A stretch of DNA of 12,025 bases from Gammaproteobacteria bacterium (GTDB lineage Bacteria; Pseudomonadota; Gammaproteobacteria; SZUA-21). The DNA is taken from contig QIKQ01000146.1 of NCBI GenBank assembly GCA_003233075.1, forward strand, positions 1 to 12,025. The letters run 5' to 3'. Of the stretch, positions 1 to 5,897 are shown piece by piece. The notes below the pieces were generated by a model. The model ran no database searches and was not told the DNA's origin. It saw only the letters and a list, made by a program, of their open reading frames with translations. Made by a program: the position numbers and the translations under genes. Every line of letters starts with the position of its first letter. Positions within the stretch are counted from its first letter, which is position 1.

Positions 1-107
1 CTATACGGTGAGTTGGAAATAGCCTGAAAAATCTTTTAGATTTAGTGCGTTATGCAGCCGCAGTAGAGTTCAACTGATTTATTTAGGATTAAGGGTTAAT
101 ACTTCGT

Positions 108-133
108 CCCGGATTACGCTGCGCTTATCCGGG
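108..133. repeat. REP-like palindrome downstream of the hydrolase gene
   Basis: The arms CCCGGAT (108-114) and ATCCGGG (127-133) are perfect inverted repeats around a GC-rich centre containing GCTGCGC. It lies 15 nt beyond the hydrolase stop codon. There is no T-run on either side, so it does not look like a classic intrinsic terminator. It resembles the dispersed REP-type palindromes often found between genes of proteobacteria, though no second copy is seen in this window. It could still stabilise the 3' end of the hemB-hydrolase transcript. Bases 1-107 show no gene: all three forward frames hit stops within the first 30 bases. Confidence 0.5.
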
Positions 134-148
134 CTACTTATGGCATTA

Positions 149-1669
149 TTAAAATTTAAATTCAGGTCTATGCCAAACGCGTTGGCATTTATCCCTTGGT
201 TTTTTATTAGGATTTTGTAAAAACAGCTTGGCTAGTTTGGAGCTACAGTCGTCGCTATCGATCGCATTGTGGCCTATGCCTTTGACTAAAAATAAATAAG
301 ATTTAGGTAAGCTTTTATGTACTTCATTTGCCCAGTGCCAAGGTGTGACCGGGTCAAGTTCTCCGTTTAAGATTAAGGTCGGTGTGCTGGCTTGCGGTAG
401 TTTAAAAAATTCATTTCTGACATGTTTTGTTTTCCAAGCTTTACACAAATCATATTTCCACAAAGATTCTTTGAGTGAATTTAATTGGGCATATTTTTTA
501 CTTTGCGTGTCTAGCTTGGCCAGCGTCGCTTTTTTTGTCGTCATAGTAGGGCGATCGCCACATTCAACTGAATAATTAACCGGCCTGCTAAAAGACGGGT
601 TTAAAATTGCGTCTGCCAGCTCTCTTAATAAGGGCTTTAAAGCATGCACTTTGCCTGCATGCACTTTATTGATGATTGCTGGCATATGTCGAATCGATCG
701 CCACGAATATAAACCCTGAAATAAGGCTTGTTTGAATCGATCACCATCAATAAGCACCGTTATTTTATTTTTTTGACTTGCTATTTTAAGGCTAATTGTG
801 AACGGTTTTTTATTGAGTCGGGTAGTAATGGTATTTACTTTTTTCGCTAGTAGCGGTGCTTCGATATTGCAAAAATAAGAAAGCCGGCATTCTGTGTACA
901 ACTTTTTTAAGCCATTTTCTATTAAGGTTGGTCCAACTAATAATTCGTTTTTATTTTGCGGGTAGACGGAATCTAAAATAACTGCGCGTAATTCTTTGGG
1001 TTTTCGTTTCAATAATTCAAGCGCGACACGCGTTCCGTAGGAAAATGCGTAGACATTCCATGATTTTGCTTTATTTAAGCGCATCAAATTAATGACATCA
1101 TCGACCGTTCTTTGAGTCGAGATTAAATCAATTTCAAACTCGTTTTTTAGTAGATTAAAGCATGACTGCGCTGAATTATAATTATCTTTCCTGGCTTCCA
1201 GGGTCGTCTTAATACGACGTAAATTACGTAATTTTTCGTTTCTAATTTTTCGGCACTGTGCTTTTGGTAATGCTAGGCCTACTCCTCTTTGATCAAAGAG
1301 TAAAATATCGCGCTGCCATTTCATTTGATATAACCATTCAAACCAGACAAATATCCCTGGCTCGTCAATGCCAACTGAAACCCCCGGGCCACCTGAAATA
1401 TAAATAATTGGATGTGGATCGCGTTTTTTCGGGTTGACCTGTATATAAACTACAGGCAAACGAAAACGATGTTTTTGATTTTGTTTTTCAATCGGAGGCG
1501 TGTAATAAGCGCAATGAACTCGATAACTGCTTGGTTTTGGAAACCAGCAAGGAACTTTTTTTAAGGTCGCACCATTATTTAGTGTAAGTGGTATTTGGCT
1601 AGATAAAAAAATCAAACCAAGATTAAGTAAAAGCAAGGCATAGAGCAGGTAATTTAATTTTTTTGACAT
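149..1669 (-). CDS. Exported alpha/beta hydrolase, peptidase S33 (TAP/prolyl aminopeptidase-like) family
   Basis: Predicted serine hydrolase of 506 residues, probably a peptidase or esterase acting outside the cytoplasm. Residues 5-24 form a hydrophobic N-terminal segment after MSKK, so it is either a signal peptide or a membrane anchor. The S33 layout is clear: GGPG (93-96, oxyanion region), DQRG (126-129), nucleophile elbow AFSYG with Ser210, VECGD (368-372, typical of the TAP group), GELDPVTP with Asp439 and GIGH with His467, giving a Ser210/Asp439/His467 triad. The elbow has Ala where Gly is most usual. Several cysteines (41, 53, 139, 170, 261, 267, 370, 409, 475, 494) suit an exported disulfide-bonded protein. 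The start lies 24 nt after the hemB stop and lacks a strong Shine-Dalgarno, so translation may depend on the hemB transcript. A 15-nt tandem duplication encodes KVHAGKVHA (residues 335-343). The substrate cannot be told from sequence. Confidence 0.88.
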   Translation of the reverse strand: MSKKLNYLLYALLLLNLGLIFLSSQIPLTLNNGATLKKVPCWFPKPSSYRVHCAYYTPPIEKQNQKHRFRLPVVYIQVNPKKRDPHPIIYISGGPGVSVGIDEPGIFVWFEWLYQMKWQRDILLFDQRGVGLALPKAQCRKIRNEKLRNLRRIKTTLEARKDNYNSAQSCFNLLKNEFEIDLISTQRTVDDVINLMRLNKAKSWNVYAFSYGTRVALELLKRKPKELRAVILDSVYPQNKNELLVGPTLIENGLKKLYTECRLSYFCNIEAPLLAKKVNTITTRLNKKPFTISLKIASQKNKITVLIDGDRFKQALFQGLYSWRSIRHMPAIINKVHAGKVHALKPLLRELADAILNPSFSRPVNYSVECGDRPTMTTKKATLAKLDTQSKKYAQLNSLKESLWKYDLCKAWKTKHVRNEFFKLPQASTPTLILNGELDPVTPWHWANEVHKSLPKSYLFLVKGIGHNAIDSDDCSSKLAKLFLQNPNKKPRDKCQRVWHRPEFKF

Positions 1670-1693
1670 AAGGGTTATGGACTAGCTAATATC

Positions 1694-2716
1694 TTATTTA
1701 AGATATTGCGCTGCCTTTTTGGCGTAATAAGTAAGTATACCGTCAGCTCCTGCTCGTTTGATACATAACAGAGACTCCATAATAATTTCTCTCTCTTTAA
1801 GCCAGCCGTTTTGAATAGCCGCTTGGTGCATGGCGTATTCGCCGCTCACTTGATACACAAAAGTGGGTGCGCCAAATTGGTCTTTAACTCGTCTCACAAT
1901 ATCTAAATAAGGCATGCCGGGTTTGATCATGACCATGTCAGCACCTTCTTGCAAATCGAGGGCTAGTTCCCAAAGCGCCTCGTCACTGTTTGCAGGGTCC
2001 ATTTGGTAACTTTGTTTATTGCCGCCGCTTAGATTGGCTGCTGAGCCTACGGCATCTCTAAAGGGGCCATAATAATTTGAAGCGTACTTGGCAGAATAAG
2101 CAAGTATGCGGGTATGAATATGTTTGTTTTCTTCAAGCGCTAGTCGAACCGCGCCAATTCGACCATCCATCATGTCAGAGGGAGCGACTATGTCGGCGCC
2201 CGCATTGGCGTGCGATACTGCCTGCTTAGTTAAGACCTCCACTGTCTCATCATTTAACACGTAACCCGTGTCATCCAATAAGCCATCTTGGCCGTGAGTG
2301 GTAAAGGGGTCTAGTGCAACATCGGTGATAATGCCTAATTCTGGAAAACGAGCTTTGATTTCACGTACGGCTTGTTGCACAAGTCCATCAGGATTAAATG
2401 CCTCAGCCGCATCAAGTGATTTTTTATCATCAGGGGTGACGGGGAAAAGCGCGATAGCGGGTATGCCCAAGCTTAAAAGGCTTTCGCATTCGCTTAGCAA
2501 TAAATCGATGCTTAAGCGGCTTATGCCTGGCATAGATTTTATGTCTTGTTTGTTATTTTTACCTTCTAATACAAAGAGGGGATAGATTAGGTCGTCGCTA
2601 CTCAGCTTGGTTTCTCGCATTAAGCGCCGCGAAAAATCGTCTTTTCGCATGCGTCGCATGCGAACCCCGGGAAAACTTCCATGTTGCGAACTTATGTTTT
2701 GCTTCGGGTTTGACAT
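1694..2716 (-). CDS. hemB: Delta-aminolevulinic acid dehydratase (porphobilinogen synthase)
   Basis: Condenses two molecules of 5-aminolevulinate to porphobilinogen in cytosolic heme/tetrapyrrole synthesis. The 340 residues match the family's usual length. The two active-site lysines are visible: Lys210 in AYSAKYASNYYGPFRDA and Lys265, the Schiff-base lysine, in MIKPGMPY. The metal loop reads DVALDPFTTHGQDG (132-145), with Asp in place of the cysteines of zinc-type enzymes. This is the Pseudomonas-type, magnesium-dependent class. Further conserved blocks are VAPSDMMDGR (177-186) and YQVSGEY (288-294). The ATG is kept because it gives the standard N-terminus ahead of FPGVRMRRMR; the Shine-Dalgarno is weak. 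It reads divergently from the membrane hydroxylase gene, and the S33 hydrolase follows 24 nt downstream, so the two minus-strand genes are probably co-transcribed. Confidence 0.97.
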   Translation of the reverse strand: MSNPKQNISSQHGSFPGVRMRRMRKDDFSRRLMRETKLSSDDLIYPLFVLEGKNNKQDIKSMPGISRLSIDLLLSECESLLSLGIPAIALFPVTPDDKKSLDAAEAFNPDGLVQQAVREIKARFPELGIITDVALDPFTTHGQDGLLDDTGYVLNDETVEVLTKQAVSHANAGADIVAPSDMMDGRIGAVRLALEENKHIHTRILAYSAKYASNYYGPFRDAVGSAANLSGGNKQSYQMDPANSDEALWELALDLQEGADMVMIKPGMPYLDIVRRVKDQFGAPTFVYQVSGEYAMHQAAIQNGWLKEREIIMESLLCIKRAGADGILTYYAKKAAQYLK

Positions 2717-2740
2717 AGGGGCTCTGAACCTTAAATAGTG

Positions 2741-2770
2741 TTGAAAATTAAAAAAATAATAACATATATT
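2741..2770 (+). promoter_or_regulatory. Candidate sigma70 promoter for the hydroxylase-TVP38-arsS genes
   Basis: TTGAAA (2741-2746, 5 of 6) and TATATT (2765-2770, 5 of 6) are separated by 18 bp, giving a plausible start near 2777 and an untranslated leader of about 78 nt. It lies in the 138-bp divergent region shared with hemB, and the two predicted promoters overlap, so the two directions could compete. A second -10-like TATACT at 2775-2780 has no -35 partner. Confidence 0.42.
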
Positions 2771-2787
2771 CTAGTATACTGAGTCAA
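2759..2787 (-). promoter_or_regulatory. Possible sigma70 promoter for hemB
   Basis: Read on the minus strand, TTGACT (2787-2782, 5 of 6 to the -35 consensus) is followed after 17 bp by TGTTAT (2764-2759, 4 of 6 to the -10 consensus). It would start transcription about 35-40 nt before the hemB ATG. The region is very AT-rich, so chance matches are easy, and the call is weak. It overlaps the candidate promoter on the other strand. Confidence 0.3.
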
Positions 2788-2854
2788 AATTAGTATCATT
2801 AGACTTTAGCTATCAGATTAAAACTAAGTTTGCATTGAATAGTATGGTGAAACA

Positions 2855-3703
2855 ATGGAATTTCTGCTTAAACATGAAGCTCAAATACGACTAATAACGT
2901 TCACTTCGATGTTATTAATTATGGCGATTTGGGAGTTCATCCAGCCTTGCCGAGGTTTGATGCGTAATCGCTTATTTCGCTGGGGTTCTAACTTGGGCTT
3001 AGTTGTCACCAGCACTCTAATGCTTAAGTTATTAGTACCTGTATTAGCAGTCGCCTTCGCAATCAAGCTCGAAGCAAAGGGCTGGGGTCTATTTAACCTA
3101 CTTGATTGGCCAATGTTGCTTGAGGTCTTGTTAACAATTGTGTTGATGGATTTGTGGATTTATTGGCAGCATCGTTTGATGCACGTAGTCCCTTGGTTTT
3201 GGCGTTTGCATCGCGTTCATCACACCGATCTGGATTATGACTTTACCACCGCAATTCGATTTCATCCGGTTGAAATTGTTTTCTCCATGGGCTTGAAGTT
3301 ACTTGCGATACTCATTTTCGGCGGTCCTGCAATTGCGATTTTTATTTACGAAATTATTTTAAGCAGTTTTGCAATTTTTAATCATGGCAATGTGCAAATA
3401 GCAAAACCAGTTGAATCTATTTTAAGATGGTTTGTAGTCACTCCGGATTTTCATCGAGTGCATCATTCCACTATCAATCAAGAAACCAATTCTAACTATG
3501 GCAATTTTTTGTCCTTATGGGACCGGTTATTCGGCTCGTATCAAGCTCAGCCCACGAATGGTCATCGAGATATGGTTCTAGGCTTAAATGAATTTCGAGA
3601 TGAAAAACAACAGTCATTTATTAGTTTGTTACTCCAGCCAATTAAAAATATTCAAACTTTAGAAACGCCACGATCGGCAAAGCGATCGCAGGATGAGACC
3701 TAA
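2855..3703 (+). CDS. Membrane fatty acid hydroxylase / sterol desaturase family protein
   Basis: Integral membrane di-iron oxygenase of the fatty acid hydroxylase superfamily, 282 residues. All histidine clusters of the family are present: HRLMH (106-110), HRVHH (119-123), His137, HGN (177-179) and HRVHH (200-204). These are expected to hold two irons at the cytosolic face. Hydrophobic segments at about 12-28, 46-70, 86-103 and 142-175 supply the membrane part. GGTGA (2846-2850) lies 4 nt upstream of the chosen ATG and supports that start. The substrate (lipid, sterol or carotenoid-like) cannot be read from sequence. It is first in a tight plus-strand group: the TVP38-type gene starts 5 nt after its stop and arsS follows, so a role linked to membrane lipids in that group is possible but inferred. 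Confidence 0.9.
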   Translation: MEFLLKHEAQIRLITFTSMLLIMAIWEFIQPCRGLMRNRLFRWGSNLGLVVTSTLMLKLLVPVLAVAFAIKLEAKGWGLFNLLDWPMLLEVLLTIVLMDLWIYWQHRLMHVVPWFWRLHRVHHTDLDYDFTTAIRFHPVEIVFSMGLKLLAILIFGGPAIAIFIYEIILSSFAIFNHGNVQIAKPVESILRWFVVTPDFHRVHHSTINQETNSNYGNFLSLWDRLFGSYQAQPTNGHRDMVLGLNEFRDEKQQSFISLLLQPIKNIQTLETPRSAKRSQDET

Positions 3704-3708
3704 TTAGT

Positions 3709-4383
3709 ATGAAAAAATCGCGTCTTTTGTCTTTATTTGTTTTGTTAGTCTTTATAGGATTAATTGTCTACATTGGTTTTTTTGCTGACAAAAGTTATAT
3801 CAAGGCAGTATTAAACTGGGTTGGCAATCAAGGCATCTTAGGTGTTTTTGTTTTTATTGGAATTTACATAATTGCAACTGTACTGTTTATACCAGGGGCG
3901 TTAATTACATTAAGCGGCGGCGCCTTATTTGGTCCCTATCTTGGAACGGTCTATAATCTAACCGGTGCTACGATCGGCGCTCTAATCGCCTTTCTGATAT
4001 CGCGTTATTATTCCGGCGTGTTTTGGCAAAACAAATTCGACTCCAAGCTTAAGCCGATTGTTGATGGTGTTAATAAGGAAGGTTGGCGATTTGTCGCCTT
4101 TGTGCGTTTGGTACCCATTTTTCCATTTAACGCCCTAAATTACTTGCTTGGGCTGACTAAGATTCCTGTTAGACAATATGTTTTCACTAGTTTTATTTGT
4201 ATGATTCCTGGTGGAGCAGCCTATACTTATTTTGGTCATGCAGCTAAAGAGATTGCTGCAGGGGATAAGAAAACGCTCGAAGTGATATTGATTTCTATTG
4301 GCTTTATTTTTCTAATTATTTATATTCCGTATTTCATTAAAAAATATTGGCGCAAAGAATCGGAACCAATGAATAAAAAGTAG
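3709..4383 (+). CDS. TVP38/TMEM64 (DedA-like, VTT domain) membrane protein
   Basis: Polytopic inner-membrane protein of 224 residues in the TVP38/TMEM64 branch of the VTT/DedA superfamily, whose members are linked to lipid scrambling or transport and membrane homeostasis. Hydrophobic segments are seen at about 7-25, 43-70, 78-98, 128-148, 157-175 and 190-210. Family signatures are visible: FIPGALITLSGGALFG (60-75), GALIAFLISRY (90-100) and the re-entrant motif FVRLVPIFPFNALNYLLGL (131-149), followed by PGGAAYTYFG (167-176). The ATG is 5 nt beyond the previous stop codon and no strong Shine-Dalgarno is seen, which suggests translational coupling. TVP38/TMEM64 genes are commonly met beside arsS in bacteria, which supports reading it as part of the same cluster. 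The exact substrate is unknown. Confidence 0.92.
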   Translation: MKKSRLLSLFVLLVFIGLIVYIGFFADKSYIKAVLNWVGNQGILGVFVFIGIYIIATVLFIPGALITLSGGALFGPYLGTVYNLTGATIGALIAFLISRYYSGVFWQNKFDSKLKPIVDGVNKEGWRFVAFVRLVPIFPFNALNYLLGLTKIPVRQYVFTSFICMIPGGAAYTYFGHAAKEIAAGDKKTLEVILISIGFIFLIIYIPYFIKKYWRKESEPMNKK

Positions 4384-4435
4384 GTCTACAATAACGACAA
4401 TATTAATAAAACTAACCCACGATAGTATAAATATT

Positions 4436-5419
4436 ATGATTGATACCTACCCATTATTAGAAAAAATAAAATTTCCTAGCTTGCGTCGCCAAGCGTTGAA
4501 AACTCTGCAAATCAACCTTGGTTATTTGTGTAATCAGCAATGTTTGCATTGCCACGTTAACGCCAGCCCACAGCGCAAAGAAATAATGGATAAAACAACT
4601 ATAAATCAGCTGCTAGATTTTATTGATCGTTGCAATGAGGATGGTTCGAATCTAAATTTAGTTGATTTGACAGGTGGGGCTCCTGAGCTTAATCCACATT
4701 TTAAAATATTGGTTGAGGAAATCAGTAAACGCAAGATAGCGATTATGGACCGCTGTAATTTGACTGTCTTATTAGAAAAAGGTCAGGAGTACCTGGCTGA
4801 ATTTTTAGCCGAAAAGAATGTGCAAATTACCGCGTCTTTACCTTGTTATGAAACCGATAATGTTGATAAGCAGCGCGGTAAGGGTGTATTTGAAACTAGT
4901 ATCGAAGCATTGCAAAAGCTCAATGGTCTTGGTTACGGCGTACCAGGCAGTGATTTGATACTCAATTTGGTTTTTAACCCGCAGGGGCCGAGCCTGCCTC
5001 CAGAGCAGTCAGAGTTAGAGCGCACTTATAAGCAGCATCTTAAAGACGAATGGGGCGTTGAGTTTAATCATTTATTTACTCTAAGTAATATGCCAATTAA
5101 ACGTTTTGGCAGTACCCTGGTATCGAAAAATCAATTTGAAGACTACATGCAGTTGTTACAGGAAAATTATTTAGAACAAAACCTACAATCTGTCATGTGC
5201 TTAGATTTGATTAGTGTAGATTGGTTGGGTTATGTTTATGATTGCGATTTTAATCAAATGCTGGGCATGCCGGTAAGCGATAAAAGTAATAAGCCCAATA
5301 AAACTCATATTTCAGATCTTGCTCCAGCCCTGCTGGTCGAGCGAGAGATCCAGGTCGCCGGACATTGTTATGGTTGTACTGCGGGGCAAGGCAGCAGCTG
5401 TGGCGGAGCTTTGGCTTAA
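4436..5419 (+). CDS. arsS: Arsenosugar biosynthesis radical SAM protein ArsS
   Basis: Radical S-adenosylmethionine enzyme, 327 residues, of the ArsS family (radical SAM domain plus a Cys-rich DUF3641-type C-terminus). In arsenosugar synthesis ArsS is thought to join a 5'-deoxyadenosyl group to dimethylated arsenic made by the methyltransferase ArsM. The cluster-binding motif is at Cys32-x3-Cys36-x2-Cys39 within the segment INLGYLCNQQCLHCHVNAS. LTGGAPELNP (78-87) is the family version of the SAM-binding GGE-like motif. The C-terminal domain has Cys255, Cys270 and CYGCTAGQGSSCGG (311-324). Some relatives are selenoproteins, but here all these positions are ordinary Cys codons. There is no arsM, arsR or arsenic permease in the window, so the pathway would need genes elsewhere. 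The start follows a 52-nt gap after the TVP38 gene and has no strong Shine-Dalgarno. Confidence 0.93.
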   Translation: MIDTYPLLEKIKFPSLRRQALKTLQINLGYLCNQQCLHCHVNASPQRKEIMDKTTINQLLDFIDRCNEDGSNLNLVDLTGGAPELNPHFKILVEEISKRKIAIMDRCNLTVLLEKGQEYLAEFLAEKNVQITASLPCYETDNVDKQRGKGVFETSIEALQKLNGLGYGVPGSDLILNLVFNPQGPSLPPEQSELERTYKQHLKDEWGVEFNHLFTLSNMPIKRFGSTLVSKNQFEDYMQLLQENYLEQNLQSVMCLDLISVDWLGYVYDCDFNQMLGMPVSDKSNKPNKTHISDLAPALLVEREIQVAGHCYGCTAGQGSSCGGALA

Positions 5420-5457
5420 TAGTAGAGTTGTGTGGGGCCAGTGCTTGACTTAAACTT

Positions 5458-5466
5458 TGATATGAT
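5458..5466 (+). promoter_or_regulatory. Extended -10 promoter element before the GC-rich block
   Basis: TGATATGAT fits the extended -10 form TGnTATAAT with one mismatch. No good -35 lies 16-18 bp upstream, which is tolerated in extended -10 promoters. It sits immediately before the GC content rises, and would start a transcript near 5472-5474. A TTGACT at 5445-5450 is only 10 bp away, too close to serve as its -35. Confidence 0.4.
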
Positions 5467-5718
5467 TAGGTGCCGCGTCTGAGCCAGTTTGTAGCCTGCA
5501 GGAGCTTGCGATCGCTCTCGCACATTCGTGTGCTCCGGCGACATAACACCATATATGGTGAAAAGTGCAGGGATGCAGCAGAGCAACGCAGGAGCAGTTG
5601 CCGAGAACGACAGCGCCACAGGCACGAAGGCATAAATAGGCTCGTCCTTGGAGCCTATCCCGCAGCTGACCTTTACTGAAAAATCAAACGCTTAGCTCGA
5701 TTTATCGAGCTTTCTCCG
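5467..5718 (+). ncRNA. Putative structured RNA or GC-rich repeat element in the arsS-HDOD gap
   Basis: This is the core of the 478-base gene-free stretch 5420-5897. GC is about 54% over 5461-5700 by hand count, against far more AT-rich neighbours. Hairpins visible on the plus strand: GCACA/TGTGC around a TTCG loop (5520-5533); CACCA/TGGTG (5547-5560); TGCA-GGGA-TGCA (5566-5577); GCAACGC-AGGA-GC(A)GTTGC (5583-5601), with AGGA as the loop; ATAGGCTC/GAGCCTAT (5636-5658); and a terminator-like stem (5694-5711). The 8-mer GCAGGAGC occurs at 5498 and 5588. GTGCAGGGATGC (5565-5576) agrees with 10 of 12 positions of the CsrA/RsmA binding consensus, and GGA in a hairpin loop is what such regulators bind. 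No known RNA family is recognised: I do not see 6S, SRP, tmRNA or riboswitch cores. A dispersed repeat element is the main alternative. Short open frames run through it on both strands but look like chance. Confidence 0.35.
5694..5717 (+). terminator. Possible intrinsic terminator after the structured block
   Basis: AGCTCGA (5694-5700) and TCGAGCT (5705-5711) form a perfect 7-bp stem with a TTTA loop, followed by TTCTCC. The T-tract is poor, so termination may be weak. It could end a transcript starting near 5473, giving an RNA of about 245 nt. Confidence 0.4.
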
Positions 5719-5749
5719 ATCTACTGACTATAATTGAGGCAAGGAAGCT

Positions 5750-5842
5750 ATGAGACGGTCTAAAAAGGGACGATCTAAAAATAAGGGCGTCACATGCTTG
5801 TTTAATGATCACGTGTGGATAAGAGCCCAATCGGTCAAGTAA
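5750..5842 (+). CDS. Possible 30-residue basic small protein (unrecognised)
   Basis: A short open frame, ATG to TAA, encoding 30 residues that start MRRSKKGRSKNKG and end IRAQSVK. AAGGA (5741-5745) sits 4 nt before the ATG, a better Shine-Dalgarno than most genes in the window have. A consensus TATAAT lies at 5729-5734 but has no clear -35. The first 13 residues carry seven Lys or Arg, with an internal near-repeat (RSKKG/RSKNKG) mirrored in DNA by CGGTCTAAAAA and CGATCTAAAAA, 15 nt apart. The rest has one Cys, one Trp and no membrane segment. It stops 55 nt before the HDOD-PP2C gene, so it could be a leader peptide for that operon or a nucleic-acid-binding small protein. I recognise no family, and chance cannot be excluded at this length. 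Confidence 0.3.
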   Translation: MRRSKKGRSKNKGVTCLFNDHVWIRAQSVK

Positions 5843-5897
5843 TTGCATTGAATCTGCAAAGATTGATGCCATTAATTAGTTGAGTTATTAAGAGTAA

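Noticed and set aside
1..107. End of a gene entering from the left edge
   Set aside because: All forward frames stop within 27 bases and no recognisable protein end is visible; too short to support a call.
4643..4652. GGTTCGAATC, resembling a tRNA T-loop
   Set aside because: It lies inside the arsS reading frame, with no acceptor stem, anticodon arm or CCA around it.
5445..5466. TTGACT plus TATGAT as a standard promoter
   Set aside because: The spacer is only 10 bp, far below the usual 16-18; only the extended -10 reading is kept.
5416..5625. Open frame of 69 codons on the minus strand overlapping the arsS stop
   Set aside because: No family resemblance or ribosome binding site; it shares the same GC-rich hairpin region and is best explained by composition.
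5470..5679. Open frame of 69 codons on the plus strand (GTG start) in the arsS-HDOD gap
   Set aside because: Arg-rich, no recognisable domain, no Shine-Dalgarno, and it runs through several hairpins in a GC-rich block where stop codons are rare by composition.
5729..5734. Perfect TATAAT as a main promoter for the HDOD-PP2C operon
   Set aside because: No -35 at 15-18 bp and the TG is one base off for an extended -10; kept only as supporting evidence for the small open frame.
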